From positions 21,853 through 85,852 of the forward strand of contig JAIRVT010000060.1 of the NCBI GenBank assembly GCA_031253755.1: a stretch of 64,000 bases of DNA, read 5' to 3'. Positions within the stretch are counted from its first letter, which is position 1; the number at the start of each line of letters is the position of its first letter. The stretch comes from Enterobacteriaceae bacterium (GTDB taxonomy: Bacteria; Pseudomonadota; Gammaproteobacteria; Enterobacterales; Enterobacteriaceae). Below the pieces are notes generated by a model. The model worked only from the letters and a program-made list of their open reading frames with translations, ran no database searches and was not told the DNA's origin. The position numbers and the translations under genes were made by a program. Of the stretch, positions 20,372-30,138 are shown in pieces.

Positions 20372-22145
20372 ATGGTTCATTTAATGTTTCACCAACTTGT
20401 TGAAGCTGATACATCTGATAATAACGGCCACGCCTTGCCAATAGCTGTTGATGCTGACCTTGCTCTACAATTGCACCACGATGAAGCACAAATATAGAAT
20501 CAGCTTCAACAATTGTTGAAAGACGGTGAGCAATGACGACCAGCGTTGTTTGTTTTCGGATCATTCGGAGTGCCTGTTGCACCGATTGTTCCGTCCCTGA
20601 ATCAATATTTGCTGTTGCTTCATCCAGAAGCAAAATTTGAGGGGTCTGCACTAAAACTCTGGCCATTGCCAAAAGCTGTTTCTGCCCGGCGGAAAGCGTA
20701 TTTCCTTGCTCCCCCAATACTGAATTAATCCCTTCTGGTAACTTGCGAACAAAATTAGCCAATTGCACCATTTCCAGTACTTGCCAGACTTTTTCCTCAC
20801 TAACATTTCGCCCTAACGTAATATTATCGAAAAATGAGGCAGACAAAACGACAGGATCTTGCTGAACCATCGCCACGCCATTACGTAAAACGGCATGAGA
20901 GAGAGAGGATACTTCACGGCCATCAAGGTAAATTTCACCGTCTTGCCATGGATAGTATCCCATCAGCAAATTAGCCAGTGTGCTTTTGCCACTCCCTGTG
21001 TGTCCAACCAAGGCAATAAACCCACGTGATGGAACGTGAAGGTTAATATTTTGTAGGACAAGTTTGTCATGGCGATAAGAAAAACTGACGTTCTCAACAT
21101 CAATTCTGCCACTCATCAAGGCTTGCTGATCGACACCATATTGTTGTTGCGGGCTATCCATGAGTTCAAAAACACGTTCACCAGAAACTACTGCCTGCTG
21201 CAATAATGATTGCTGTGATGTCAATTCAATCAGAGGTTCATTTAGCCGTCCAAGATAATTGATAAAAGCATACAATACGCCAACACCGATAACATCTGTT
21301 CCCTGAAAACCAAATAGTAATAAAAGGCCACACAGCACTGCGGCAGAAAATAAACTCAATAACGGCCTTAACAAGACACCATCCAAACGTAACGCTTGCA
21401 TCCGAGCCTGATAGTGAGCCCGATTAGTAGCAAATAACTTCTCACCAAAACGAGCTTGCTGGCGAAATTGCTGAATAACTGTCATGCCACCAATAGCTTC
21501 GTTAAAATTATCATTGATATCAGCAAGGTAACTTCTGACTCTTCGAACAATAGGAGTACTAAAATGCTGATACGCGATCATCACAAGAGAGACGGCTGGA
21601 AAGATAGTCAAGGCAACACACGCCATACGCCAATCCAAAAAGAACATCGCAATTAACGTTGCTCCTATAAGTGCAGCACCCCGAAAAACCGTAGGAATGA
21701 CATTTACAAACAGATCCTTGATGGTTTCAGTATCATTCGTCACACGGGATATTAGTTGTCCGACGGGTTGATTATCAAAAGTACTCAACGGCTGGCGTAA
21801 GGCTGAATTCATCACATCAGTTCGAATCTGCTGTACGACACCAATCGCAGCTTGGTTAAACAACAAAAACTGAAAATAATGTAAGGCTGCCGCTACAAGT
21901 TCTAATATCAAAAACACAGCTGCAAGAGCACTAATAATACCTAACGGAAAATGACCTTTTGAAATCAGACTATCAATGAAATAACTGATCAGCATCGGGC
22001 CGCTGACTTCTGCCATTGCCGCAATCCATAACATCAGTACAGCCAGAAAAATTGGCTTGCGATGATCTTTACAGTAAGACAGCAAGCGTTTCAACGATGA
22101 CCAAAGTTTGCGTATATTCGATGTCTCCATATCGCTATTCGTCAT
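20361..22145 (-). CDS. mdlB: ABC exporter half-transporter MdlB
   Basis: Type I ABC exporter (six membrane helices plus nucleotide-binding domain), presumed to work as a heterodimer with MdlA; the substrate is unknown. From the ATG at 22145 it has 594 residues (593 in E. coli). The membrane domain spans about 1-320. The NBD has Walker [10 protein letters not shown], signature [15 protein letters not shown] and Walker [13 protein letters not shown]. The chosen ATG overlaps the mdlA stop by 11 bp and has GGAAGG 5 nt upstream; more upstream ATGs lie inside mdlA. The reading ends at 20361 within an NtrC-like palindrome. Confidence 0.94.
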   Translation of the reverse strand: MTNSDMETSNIRKLWSSLKRLLSYCKDHRKPIFLAVLMLWIAAMAEVSGPMLISYFIDSLISKGHFPLGIISALAAVFLILELVAAALHYFQFLLFNQAAIGVVQQIRTDVMNSALRQPLSTFDNQPVGQLISRVTNDTETIKDLFVNVIPTVFRGAALIGATLIAMFFLDWRMACVALTIFPAVSLVMIAYQHFSTPIVRRVRSYLADINDNFNEAIGGMTVIQQFRQQARFGEKLFATNRAHYQARMQALRLDGVLLRPLLSLFSAAVLCGLLLLFGFQGTDVIGVGVLYAFINYLGRLNEPLIELTSQQSLLQQAVVSGERVFELMDSPQQQYGVDQQALMSGRIDVENVSFSYRHDKLVLQNINLHVPSRGFIALVGHTGSGKSTLANLLMGYYPWQDGEIYLDGREVSSLSHAVLRNGVAMVQQDPVVLSASFFDNITLGRNVSEEKVWQVLEMVQLANFVRKLPEGINSVLGEQGNTLSAGQKQLLAMARVLVQTPQILLLDEATANIDSGTEQSVQQALRMIRKQTTLVVIAHRLSTIVEADSIFVLHRGAIVEQGQHQQLLARRGRYYQMYQLQQVGETLNEPLHI

Positions 22146-23883
22146 ATTGACCTTCCAAGGCAGCTTCAAGTTGTTGGTAGTGATACATTTCTGAATACCA
22201 ACCGGATTGTGCAATCAGCTGTTTATGTTTTCCCCGTTGAGAAATCGTACCATTTTGCATTACCAAAACATTATCTGCTTCTACTAAAGCCGATAATCGA
22301 TGTGCGCTAATAATAACGGTACGTTTCTGTCGCCATTGGCTGAGATTTCTCATGATCCGATGTTCAGTCTGACCATCCACAGCAGAAAGTGCATCATCCA
22401 GGATCAAAATCTCTGCATCCAGCAATAGTGCTCTCGCGATAGAAATACGTTGCTTTTGCCCGCCAGACAACATCACACCCCGCTCGCCCACTTCGGTCTG
22501 ATAGCCTTGCGGTAACCGTAAAATATCATCATGCACATTTGCCAGACGGGCAACTTCTTCAATTTGTTCCTGAGTGGCATCAGGACGCCCTAAAGCTATA
22601 TTTCCTGCAACAGTATCCGAAAATAAAAAAGGCGTCTGATTGACAATCGCTAATCGTGAGCGCCACTCTTCCATCTTAAGTTCTGAAATAGCTTGGGACT
22701 GGAAGTGTATTTCTCCGTCTGTAACATCAAATTGACGTTGTAATAAAGCAAGCAAAGTACTTTTCCCTGATCCTGTCGGACCACAAACCCCCAATAACTG
22801 CCCCGGTAATAATTGAAAACAGACACTTTGCAAAACAGGAACATTATTTTCTGGATAAATAAAAGTATTGATATTGGCAGCTAACGTGCCATGTCCGGCA
22901 GATAAAGAACGAGAACCATCATTAATCACCAGCGGCTCCTGTAATAAACTCTGGATCCGTGTATAGGCCGCACTGCCACGTTCAACAATGTTGAACATCC
23001 ACGCCAGTGCTAACATCGGCCAAATCATCAGCCCTAAGTACATCACAAAACTGGTCAATTCTCCCAATGTCAGGGAATTGTTCACTACCATCCAACTTCC
23101 CCCACCCACTGCCAGTACATTCGCGATAGCAATGGCAATAAAAATGGTCGGGTCAAAACGCGCATCCACACGTGCAACACGCATATTCTTGCGCCCCGCA
23201 TCGGTGGCAACTTCTTCAAATTGGCTGGATTGCCGCTCTTCCAGCCCAAAGGCTTTTATCATACGGATGCTGGTCAAACTTTCCTGAGCATGGTTATTAA
23301 GTGCTGAAAAAGCGCCTTGCGCGATTCTGAAACGATCATGAAGCTGCTGACCATAGCGTTTAATCACTAACGCCATAACAGGCATAGGCAAGAGTGATAA
23401 CAATGTCAATTGCCAACTTTCTATGCCCATTACAATGAGAACAGCACATCCCATTACGAGAGAATCAACAAAAGTAAGTACTCCCTCACCAGCAGCAAAA
23501 ACAACTCGATCAACATCATTTGTTGCTCTGGCGATTAAATCGCCCGTCCGGTGACGCAAATAGAATTCAGGATTTTGGCCGCTTAATCGTTGATAAAAAT
23601 CACTGCGCAATTTAACCGCCAATCGGTAAGAAGCACCAAATAGCCACACTCGCCAAACGTATCGCAAGCCATAAATAACCAGTGCGATAATGAGCATGAT
23701 GCCTATCCACATCAATAATTGATTAGATGACATTGTCTTTTTGTGGATACCATCGACAATAATGCCAACCAAATGAGGCGGAATTAATTGCAATATTGCT
23801 ATCATCACCAGAAAGATGACGGCTCCCAAATAACGGCGCCATTCACTAAGAAAATACCACTTTAATTGAGAAAATAATCTCAC
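22135..23883 (-). CDS. mdlA: ABC exporter half-transporter MdlA
   Basis: Partner of MdlB. 582 residues (590 in E. coli) with a six-helix membrane domain (about 1-310) followed by an NBD carrying Walker [10 protein letters not shown], signature [15 protein letters not shown] and Walker [12 protein letters not shown]. The Walker B glutamate position holds Asp (DDALS), a degenerate feature seen in many heterodimeric exporters in which only one ATP site is fully active; MdlB keeps the canonical DEATA. It overlaps mdlB by 11 bp and follows decR by 69 bp in the same direction. Confidence 0.94.
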   Translation of the reverse strand: MRLFSQLKWYFLSEWRRYLGAVIFLVMIAILQLIPPHLVGIIVDGIHKKTMSSNQLLMWIGIMLIIALVIYGLRYVWRVWLFGASYRLAVKLRSDFYQRLSGQNPEFYLRHRTGDLIARATNDVDRVVFAAGEGVLTFVDSLVMGCAVLIVMGIESWQLTLLSLLPMPVMALVIKRYGQQLHDRFRIAQGAFSALNNHAQESLTSIRMIKAFGLEERQSSQFEEVATDAGRKNMRVARVDARFDPTIFIAIAIANVLAVGGGSWMVVNNSLTLGELTSFVMYLGLMIWPMLALAWMFNIVERGSAAYTRIQSLLQEPLVINDGSRSLSAGHGTLAANINTFIYPENNVPVLQSVCFQLLPGQLLGVCGPTGSGKSTLLALLQRQFDVTDGEIHFQSQAISELKMEEWRSRLAIVNQTPFLFSDTVAGNIALGRPDATQEQIEEVARLANVHDDILRLPQGYQTEVGERGVMLSGGQKQRISIARALLLDAEILILDDALSAVDGQTEHRIMRNLSQWRQKRTVIISAHRLSALVEADNVLVMQNGTISQRGKHKQLIAQSGWYSEMYHYQQLEAALEGQYDE

Positions 23884-23952
23884 GAACCTGTTCCTGAGGT
23901 AAAAATGAAAGAATCAGCAGCCATTTAAAACCAAAGAGATATGAACCATTGT

Positions 23953-24414
23953 CTAATCTGGTATAGGCAACACTGTTGTATATTTTATTTTTTCCATCGC
24001 AAAGTTTGAGGTGACATCAATCAAACCCGGAATCCCATTAACCATGCGTTTATAGAACCGATCATAACTTTTCATATCGACAACTTCTACGTGCATCAGA
24101 TAATCATATTCACCAGCCATTCTGTAGAATGTCAAAACTTCCGGCATTGCTTTGATAAAAGCAACAAACTGCTCATACCATTCACTGTTATGTTGCTGAG
24201 TTTTGATCATAACAATGACAGTCAAGCCCAACCCAAGTTTTGCACCATCAAGTAATGCAACTCTTCCAATGATATATCCTTCATCTTCAAGTCGTTTAAG
24301 GCGTTTCCAACAAGGCGTCGATGTCAAATTAACGGCTTCTGCCAATGTATTCAAGGACAAACTACAGTCCTGCTGGAGTAACCTCAGTAGCTTACTATCT
24401 ATTTTATCTAGCAT
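23953..24414 (-). CDS. decR: Lrp/AsnC-family cysteine-responsive regulator DecR
   Basis: 153-residue transcription factor of the Lrp/AsnC family, orthologous to E. coli DecR (YbaO, 152 residues), which activates a cysteine-detoxifying operon in response to cysteine. The N-terminal helix-turn-helix (about 5-55, [20 protein letters not shown]) is followed by the RAM ligand domain. It is divergent from the cysteine-desulfhydrase-like gene at 24537 with a 122-bp shared promoter region, suggesting that it controls this gene; that regulatory link is inference from position. Confidence 0.9.
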   Translation of the reverse strand: MLDKIDSKLLRLLQQDCSLSLNTLAEAVNLTSTPCWKRLKRLEDEGYIIGRVALLDGAKLGLGLTVIVMIKTQQHNSEWYEQFVAFIKAMPEVLTFYRMAGEYDYLMHVEVVDMKSYDRFYKRMVNGIPGLIDVTSNFAMEKIKYTTVLPIPD

Positions 24415-24536
24415 CTCGATATCCTGTAGAAAGATTTCCCAAAAACAACGGACAATATTAAAAAAATAACAACCTATTTCTCCAAATGTAAGGGTAATCT
24501 ATACACCACAAACGTATTATTATTCGGGGTCAATTT

Positions 24537-25589
24537 ATGTCATCTTTATGGGCTACCAATGCCATAAAATCTATTCAGGCTGATTATCAACGCAGTGCCG
24601 ATACGCATCTGATTAAGCTCAACCTTCCTGTATTTGCTGGGGTTCATCTGTATCTTAAAGATGAAAGTACCCACCCTACAGGTAGCCTTAAACACCGTCT
24701 TGCCCGATCTCTTTTCCTTTATGCTCTCAGCAATGGCTGGATCGATGAAGGAAAACCGATTATTGAAGCTTCATCCGGTAGTACTGCTGTTTCTGAAGCC
24801 TATTTTGCCCGTTTACTTGGCCTGCCCTTTATCGCTGTCATGCCTACCTGTACAGCAAAGCGTAAAATCCAGGAAATCGAATTTTATGGTGGTAAATGCC
24901 ATTTTGTAGAACATTCCGCTCTAATTTATGAAGAATCAGAACGTCTGGCAAAAGAATTGAATGGTCATTACATGGATCAATTCACTTATGCCGAACGAGC
25001 CACCGACTGGCGGGGCAACAATAACATTGCAGAAAGCATTTTCCGCCAAATGGAATTAGAGCCATTCCCTGAACCTACGTATATTGTTATGAGTGCAGGA
25101 ACTGGGGGAACTTCTGCCACACTTGGGCGTTATATGCGTTATCAAGGACACCAAACTGAGCTCATCGTTGTTGACCCTGAAAACTCTGTTTTTTACGACT
25201 GTTATCATCAAAACTGCCGACAGATCCGCAGTAATACAAGCAGTAAAATCGAAGGTATCGGACGCCCACGTGCAGAACCCTCTTTTATACCTGATGTTAT
25301 CAATGGCATGATACAAGTCCCTGATTGTGCATCTATTGCAACCATCCACTGGCTGGAAAAACTTATCGGCAGAAAAACAGGTGCATCAACGGGAACCAAT
25401 GTTTGGGGCGCTTTGCAACTTGCTAAACAAATGCACGATAATAATCAGCAAGGTTCAATCGTAACACTGCTATGTGATAGCGGAGAACGTTACCTTGATA
25501 CTTATTACAATCCAACATGGGTTAAAAATAATATCGGTGATATCACATCGCATCTTACACAACTACCCAAACTCAATAGTTATAAGTAA
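24537..25589 (+). CDS. cdsH: PLP-dependent L-cysteine desulfhydrase-like enzyme
   Basis: Fold-type II PLP enzyme of the cysteine synthase/cystathionine beta-synthase superfamily, 350 residues. The PLP lysine is K52 in [10 protein letters not shown], the substrate loop is [13 protein letters not shown], the phosphate-binding loop is [12 protein letters not shown] and the C-terminal serine is in LCDSGERY. It resembles Salmonella CdsH, which degrades cysteine to pyruvate, H2S and ammonia and also lies beside the ybaO/decR regulator. E. coli K-12 has cof here instead. A closely related lyase activity cannot be excluded from sequence. Confidence 0.78.
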   Translation: MSSLWATNAIKSIQADYQRSADTHLIKLNLPVFAGVHLYLKDESTHPTGSLKHRLARSLFLYALSNGWIDEGKPIIEASSGSTAVSEAYFARLLGLPFIAVMPTCTAKRKIQEIEFYGGKCHFVEHSALIYEESERLAKELNGHYMDQFTYAERATDWRGNNNIAESIFRQMELEPFPEPTYIVMSAGTGGTSATLGRYMRYQGHQTELIVVDPENSVFYDCYHQNCRQIRSNTSSKIEGIGRPRAEPSFIPDVINGMIQVPDCASIATIHWLEKLIGRKTGASTGTNVWGALQLAKQMHDNNQQGSIVTLLCDSGERYLDTYYNPTWVKNNIGDITSHLTQLPKLNSYK

Positions 25590-25621
25590 CATATACCCCT
25601 CAATTTGAAGAGGTAGGTATC

Positions 25622-26320
25622 ATGAAACGAGCTGTTGTTGTATTCAGTGGTGGGCAAGATTCCACCACTTGCTTAATTCAGGCACTTCGTCGATATGATG
25701 AAGTTCACTGTATCACTTTCGATTACGGTCAGCGTCATCGTGCTGAAATTGATGTCGCCGCGCGTATCAGTAAAGAATTGGGCGCCACTGCCCACAAAGT
25801 ACTTGACGTCACTTTATTGAATGAACTTGCAATCAGTAGCCTGACCAGAGACAACATTCCTGTGCCTGATTTCAGTGAAAGTGAAAAAAATGGCCTGCCA
25901 AATACGTTTGTTCCTGGCCGCAATATTCTGTTCTTAACTCTGGCTGCTATTTACGCTTATCAGATTGAAGCTGAATCCGTTATTACCGGTGTTTGTGAAA
26001 CTGATTTTTCCGGTTATCCTGATTGCCGTGATGAATTTGTTAAGTCTCTGAACAATGCTGTTTGTCTTGGTATTGCCCGGGATATCCGCTTTGAAACCCC
26101 TTTAATGTGGCTGAATAAAGCAGAAACCTGGGCATTGGCCGATTTTTACCAGAAACTGGATTTTGTCCGCACCCAAACACTCACTTGCTATAACGGTATT
26201 CAGGGTGATGGTTGCGGTGAATGTGCTGCCTGCCATCTGAGAGCTAATGGTTTAAATCTTTATTTAAACAATACTCAAACTATATTGGCCGAATTGAAAT
26301 TCAAAACACAACTTAATTAA
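25622..26320 (+). CDS. queC: 7-cyano-7-deazaguanine synthase QueC
   Basis: ATP-dependent enzyme of queuosine biosynthesis that converts 7-carboxy-7-deazaguanine to preQ0. 232 residues (231 in E. coli). The PP-loop [10 protein letters not shown] begins at residue 9, and the zinc site is the C-terminal cysteine cluster in [18 protein letters not shown]. It starts 32 bp after cdsH; the gap contains a small CCTC/GAGG hairpin followed by the Shine-Dalgarno GAGG. It is convergent with fadM. Confidence 0.96.
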   Translation: MKRAVVVFSGGQDSTTCLIQALRRYDEVHCITFDYGQRHRAEIDVAARISKELGATAHKVLDVTLLNELAISSLTRDNIPVPDFSESEKNGLPNTFVPGRNILFLTLAAIYAYQIEAESVITGVCETDFSGYPDCRDEFVKSLNNAVCLGIARDIRFETPLMWLNKAETWALADFYQKLDFVRTQTLTCYNGIQGDGCGECAACHLRANGLNLYLNNTQTILAELKFKTQLN

Positions 26321-26332
26321 TTCAAACCTTTT

Positions 26333-26358
26333 GTGAGGGGTATACAAATACCTCTCAC
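26333..26358. terminator. hairpin between convergent queC and fadM
   Basis: Stem GTGAGGGGTAT (26333-26343) with ATACCTCTCAC (26348-26358), one G-T pair and a 4-nt loop. It overlaps the fadM stop codon. There is no T run on either side, so it may act as a transcript-end stabiliser more than a classical terminator. Confidence 0.5.
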
Positions 26359-26765
26359 TTAACCGCGTTATCTTTAATCTCACTTAAGCGTTCTCTCAAT
26401 TGACCTTCCAGTACTAATGTCTGTTGCGTTTTTAAATCAACACAAACAAATGTTGTCAGAGAATCGGCGATAATTCGGTTATCCTTCTTACGTATAATTT
26501 CCTGAAAAAAAGAGCCGCTTTTATTACGTAATTCCTGTATGGATGATTTCACTTCCAATTCATCTCCCAATACAGCCGGATAGCGATAATTAATGTTAAT
26601 ATTTGCTACGACAAAAGCGATATTACTATTATTTAACCACCGTAACATATCGCTTTCAGTGAGTAAGTCCCAGCGGGCTGACTCCATAAATTCCAAATAA
26701 CGTGCATTGTTTACATGTTGAAAAACATCGATATGATAGCCTCTGACTTTTATAAACGTACTCAT
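26355..26765 (-). CDS. fadM: hot-dog acyl-CoA thioesterase FadM (YbaW)
   Basis: 4HBT-type hot-dog thioesterase, 136 residues (132 in E. coli), cleaving long-chain acyl-CoA, in E. coli preferentially 3,5-tetradecadienoyl-CoA from oleate breakdown. The active-site segment is VRGYHIDVFQHVNNARYLEF near residues 7-26. In most family members the first conserved residue is Y or F followed by D in this stretch, as here. Convergent with queC. A palindromic repeat lies about 125 bp upstream of its start. Confidence 0.92.
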   Translation of the reverse strand: MSTFIKVRGYHIDVFQHVNNARYLEFMESARWDLLTESDMLRWLNNSNIAFVVANININYRYPAVLGDELEVKSSIQELRNKSGSFFQEIIRKKDNRIIADSLTTFVCVDLKTQQTLVLEGQLRERLSEIKDNAVK

Positions 26766-26889
26766 TGTTCTTTTCCTTTAAACTCATCTGACCAGACAAT
26801 CAGGTAACAATAGCAAAACATTTTAATTACAATAGCGCTTAATTAATTATTCTTGATCAGTATCACAACCCTTTTGTTACCCTCTTTGC

Positions 26890-26995
26890 CTTTCAAGTTG
26901 CATCGAAGTTGGTTTGCACTTACTCCATCATTCACCATATTTTTATAAACATACGGTTGTTTATGCTCCCTTACCACCGCGATGCAACTCGAAAT
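26890..26995. repeat. palindromic intergenic repeat, copy 2
   Basis: Left arm CTTTCAAGTTGCATCG (26890-26905) pairs with right arm CGATGCAACTCGAAAT (26980-26995), 13 of 16 positions complementary, around a 74-bp AT-rich centre. The right arm recurs at 32.5 and 56.7 kb in the same orientation. It lies between fadM and ybaV. Confidence 0.75.
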
Positions 26996-27015
26996 TTATT
27001 GAATCAACAAGGCTT

Positions 27016-27429
27016 TTAATTAATAGCCAATTTATTCCTATTTTTCTCTATAAAAGCAGGGCCAATACCTTGTACTTCCTGCAACTGTTCAATTGCGGTG
27101 AAAGGACCATATTTTTCACGATACTCAATAATCGCTTGTGCTTTTTTAGCCCCTACGCCATTGAGTTCTTTTGCTAATTGTTCAGCATTTGCTGTATTGA
27201 TATTAATACCTCCTTTTTCTGAAATGGTTTTTCCGGATATTTGTTCCCCTTTTTCCATTTCGCCTTGATTTTTCGATTCATTTTTTTCAGCCTTGGGTTT
27301 ATTCAGATCAGAAGATTGCTCCAAAGCGACTTTATTAACCGGTTCTCCCGCTGCTATCGCATGTGATAACGGTATACTGAGGCCTACTGTAAGAATAAAT
27401 AAATTAAATAATGTCCTTAAATTTTTCAT
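27016..27429 (-). CDS. ybaV: secreted helix-hairpin-helix protein YbaV (ComEA-like)
   Basis: ComEA-type helix-hairpin-helix protein with a signal peptide; the family binds DNA in the periplasm during uptake in competent bacteria, but its role in enteric bacteria is unknown. From the ATG at 27429 it has 137 residues (123 in E. coli): a signal sequence to about 27 (HAIAAG), a charged Lys/Glu-rich linker (about 35-75), then two HhH motifs, NINTANAEQLAKELNGVGAK and IEQLQEVQGIGPAFIEK. GGAGAT precedes the ATG. An ATG 15 codons upstream lacks a ribosome-binding site. Confidence 0.9.
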   Translation of the reverse strand: MKNLRTLFNLFILTVGLSIPLSHAIAAGEPVNKVALEQSSDLNKPKAEKNESKNQGEMEKGEQISGKTISEKGGININTANAEQLAKELNGVGAKKAQAIIEYREKYGPFTAIEQLQEVQGIGPAFIEKNRNKLAIN

Positions 27430-27508
27430 AAAAAAAATATCTCCATGTGTTGTTGATGGAAAGAAGAATGCCATAACAAAATTTCAGGGCAACAAGGAGA
27501 ATTTAAAT

Positions 27509-27583
27509 ATGCGAAAGGCCACGAAAGTGGCCTTTTTTAATTACTTTTTTGCAAAAGCTATTGCGAGCAGCTTCGCAATTTAA
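27509..27583 (+). CDS. possible 24-residue small ORF over a hairpin
   Basis: An ATG at 27509 follows AAGGAG by 9 nt and opens 24 codons (MRKATKVAFFNYFFAKAI...) ending in TAA at 27583, overlapping the ppiD stop on the other strand. The codons for KATKVAFF are exactly those of the terminator-like hairpin, so the hydrophobic peptide may simply be a translation of a terminator. I rate it as unlikely but testable. No homologue is known to me. Confidence 0.15.
   Translation: MRKATKVAFFNYFFAKAIASSFAI
27514..27538 (+). terminator. orphan plus-strand terminator between ybaV and ppiD
   Basis: Perfect 9-bp stem AAAGGCCAC (27514-27522) with GTGGCCTTT (27527-27535), a GAAA loop and six T residues (27533-27538) on the plus strand. 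The nearest plus-strand gene upstream, queC, ends 1.2 kb earlier. On the minus strand the stem is followed only by TTTCG, so it is a weak terminator for ppiD. The core is almost identical to the acrB terminator. Confidence 0.7.
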
Positions 27584-29451
27584 TCGATTTGCCCGATTTT
27601 AATTTCGGTTTCGTTACGTAAATTAACCAGCAGAGATTCCAGCATGGTATTGGCAATTTGATATGATTCTCTCGTCATAATTTGTTGAATCTGATCTTCT
27701 GGAATAGAACCTGGAGTCACTTTATCCAATTGAATCAAGACAATATTACCAAGCTCATTCTGAGTTAATCCATATACTGGTTTATTTTCTTTAGGATGAG
27801 GTAAGGTGAATATCACTTTGGTTTCCGGGCTGGATTGTGATTCCTGAGTCATTACTGTTGGCTCTCCGAACCCGATTCCTGCGGCTTTCAGAGCCTGTTC
27901 GCCTTTACCTTCTTTTAAGGCTGTCAGCAGTTTTTCGCCATCAACCTGTAGCTGCTTTTCAGCTTTCTGTCGTTTAACCAATTCAGTAACCTGAGCTTTA
28001 GCTGCATCAAATGGCTGAATAAATTCCGGTTTAACATCATCAACCCGGAGAATAAAAGCACGGTCACCATCAACAGAGATAACATCAGAGTTAGTTCCTG
28101 ACGGGCTATTATTATCAATCAAATTACCAAAGAAAATGGACTGAATAACCGGATTGAAATTAATATCAGCAGGTATGTGCCCTTTGTCAAACCAGTCAGT
28201 GGTAACGGCTTTATAACCTGCGGCCTGTTCCGCAGCCGCTAAAGATTCATTATCATTAGTGGCCGCCTCACTGACTTTTTGTTGCAGGGCATAAAATGCA
28301 TTAATCGCTTTGTCTTGTTTAACGGTTTTTTCGATTTCCGAACGCTCATCCTCTAATGGCTTAACTACCTGAGCTTTTATATCATCCAAACGGAAAATCG
28401 CATATCCGTTCGACAATTTGATCGCTTTAGACAGCTGGCCTTTTTCAGTTAAATGCGCGAGTTTTATCTCATTAGGTAAAGAAGTATCTTCCATCCAGCC
28501 AAGATCCCCCCCGCGTTGTGCAGAATATTTGTCCGTTGATTTCTCTGCTGCTAATTTGCTGAAATCAGCACCTTTTTTCAATTCATCCAGAATAGATTTT
28601 GCATCAGCTTCAGAGGATTGTTGAATAATGCTATATTTTTTTCTTTCAGGTTGGGTATATTTTGACAGATTACTTTTATAGTACTTTTCAATATCGGCAT
28701 CAGTAATGGTAATATTTTTCAGCTCATCCGCCGCATCCATCTTGATATAACTGACTTTTACCTTTTCCGGCACAGTGAATTGTTTACTATTCATATCATA
28801 GTAATTTTTCACCTCCTGCTCAGTTACTGTCTGCTGTGCTTCAATTGATTTCAATTCAAGGGTTGCTAAACGAACGGTTCTTTTCTGCAAAAGTAACGCT
28901 GCTTGCTGCTTGATTTCTGTCGGCAGGGCAATTTCAGTGCTCATTAATGCTGCATTCAATTGCCTGATAATCAGCTCTCGACGAACCTGCTCGGCATAAG
29001 CATCTGGAGTTTGGCGTGCGTTATTCAGCACTTCCAGATATTTGTTGTTATCAAATTTGCCATTTGTCTGGAAATAAGGTTGTCTACGAATTTCTGCCTT
29101 AATCTGTTCATCGCTAGCCGATAAACCGAGTTTATTAACGTATTGATCCAACAAAACCGTATTAATCAGGCTATCTAATGATTGACGTCGAAGCAACTTC
29201 ACTTCTTGATCATTACTTAGTAGAGCAGCAGATTTATCTCCCAGCCGCTCCTGTAATGACGCTTTTTCTTGCTGAAATGCCTGCTCTAACTGAGCCTGAC
29301 TAATGGTTTGACCATTCACTTTGGCAGCATAATTACCGCTTTCATTTGACAGGAATCCTGTTACACCTGTCACTAAAAAGGTCAGGATAATTAGAGCCAA
29401 CACGATTTTAAGCACTGGGCCGTTTGCCGCCGTGCGTAGGTTATCCATCAT
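27580..29451 (-). CDS. ppiD: periplasmic folding chaperone PpiD
   Basis: Inner-membrane-anchored periplasmic chaperone with a catalytically weak parvulin domain; it contacts the Sec translocon. From the ATG at 29451 (MMDNLRTAANGPVLK) it has 623 residues, the E. coli length. One membrane helix spans about 12-34 (IVLALIILTFLVTGVTG), a SurA-N-like region follows, then the parvulin domain about 265-355 with DLGWMEDTSLP. The frame stays open to 29547, but that stretch contains the hupB terminator, so the longer start is rejected. Its gene order hupB-ppiD-ybaV is as in E. coli. Confidence 0.95.
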   Translation of the reverse strand: MMDNLRTAANGPVLKIVLALIILTFLVTGVTGFLSNESGNYAAKVNGQTISQAQLEQAFQQEKASLQERLGDKSAALLSNDQEVKLLRRQSLDSLINTVLLDQYVNKLGLSASDEQIKAEIRRQPYFQTNGKFDNNKYLEVLNNARQTPDAYAEQVRRELIIRQLNAALMSTEIALPTEIKQQAALLLQKRTVRLATLELKSIEAQQTVTEQEVKNYYDMNSKQFTVPEKVKVSYIKMDAADELKNITITDADIEKYYKSNLSKYTQPERKKYSIIQQSSEADAKSILDELKKGADFSKLAAEKSTDKYSAQRGGDLGWMEDTSLPNEIKLAHLTEKGQLSKAIKLSNGYAIFRLDDIKAQVVKPLEDERSEIEKTVKQDKAINAFYALQQKVSEAATNDNESLAAAEQAAGYKAVTTDWFDKGHIPADINFNPVIQSIFFGNLIDNNSPSGTNSDVISVDGDRAFILRVDDVKPEFIQPFDAAKAQVTELVKRQKAEKQLQVDGEKLLTALKEGKGEQALKAAGIGFGEPTVMTQESQSSPETKVIFTLPHPKENKPVYGLTQNELGNIVLIQLDKVTPGSIPEDQIQQIMTRESYQIANTMLESLLVNLRNETEIKIGQID

Positions 29452-29531
29452 AAAGACGTAAAACTCCGCTTTAGTGAAAAAGAAACAGTGAAAAATAAAC
29501 TGCCATCTTACGCTAATTCGAACGCTAAGAG

Positions 29532-29562
29532 AAAAAAAGCGCATCAATCAAGTGATGCGCTT
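29532..29562 (-). terminator. rho-independent terminator after hupB
   Basis: Arms AAGCGCATCA (29537-29546) and TGATGCGCTT (29553-29562) form a perfect 10-bp stem with a 6-nt loop; on the minus strand it is followed by seven T (plus-strand A532-538). It lies 60 bp after the hupB stop and upstream of ppiD. Confidence 0.9.
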
Positions 29563-29622
29563 GTATTTTAATCCAGTCAACCTAATAACTGTAATGATAA
29601 ATAAAGCGATTACAGGTGTTCA

Positions 29623-29898
29623 TTACCCGTTAACTGCATCTTTCAGCCCTTTTCCTGCACGGAATGCGGGCACTTTTGCTGCTGCTATCTTAATCGCTTT
29701 ACCGGTCTGGGGGTTGCGCCCTGTACGCGCTGCTCGCTCGCGTACAGTAAATGTTCCAAACCCTACCAAAACGACATCATCACCACTTTTCAATGTATCA
29801 GATACTGAAGAAACGAATGCATCTACTACACGCCCGGCTGCCGCTTTGGAAATATTCGCGCTGGCAGCAATTTTGTCGATCAGTTGTGACTTATTCAC
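29623..29898 (-). CDS. hupB: DNA-binding protein HU-beta
   Basis: Histone-like nucleoid protein, dimerising with HU-alpha. From the GTG at 29898 the product is 91 residues (90 in E. coli) and begins with [20 protein letters not shown] read as Met first. The DNA-binding beta-arm segment [20 protein letters not shown] and the tail [14 protein letters not shown] are typical. E. coli hupB also starts at GTG. An ATG five codons upstream (29913) is possible but would add MGMIR, not seen in the family. Between lon and ppiD, monocistronic with its own terminator. Confidence 0.95.
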   Translation of the reverse strand: MNKSQLIDKIAASANISKAAAGRVVDAFVSSVSDTLKSGDDVVLVGFGTFTVRERAARTGRNPQTGKAIKIAAAKVPAFRAGKGLKDAVNG

Positions 29899-30059
29899 TC
29901 TTATCATCCCCATTTTATTTTACTATCGTAACAAATATAGATTTATATCAGATAACACGACAGTCTTGCCGTTACATCAATCAATTCCAGTATTAGCAAG
30001 AAATCGCAGAACAGCAAAATATTTAATCAGAACTTTAGATTGAATTAACTTAATGAGAC

Positions 30060-30079
30060 AAAAAAAGGCTGGCAAGCCT
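30060..30079 (-). terminator. rho-independent terminator after lon
   Basis: On the minus strand AGGCT-TGCC-AGCCT (30079-30066) is followed by a run of seven T (plus-strand A060-066). It lies 60 bp after the lon stop. Confidence 0.8.
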
Positions 30080-30138
30080 GAATTAGCCTACCAACCTAAG
30101 TTTTATACAAAGTCTTGCGTTAGCTCACTATTTTTGCA

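Noticed and set aside
26914..27177. 87-codon plus-strand frame between fadM and ybaV
   Set aside because: It begins inside a palindromic repeat and then runs antisense through ybaV.
29452..29547. 32-residue N-terminal extension of PpiD
   Set aside because: The region contains the hupB terminator hairpin, and the shorter start gives exactly the E. coli length and sequence start.
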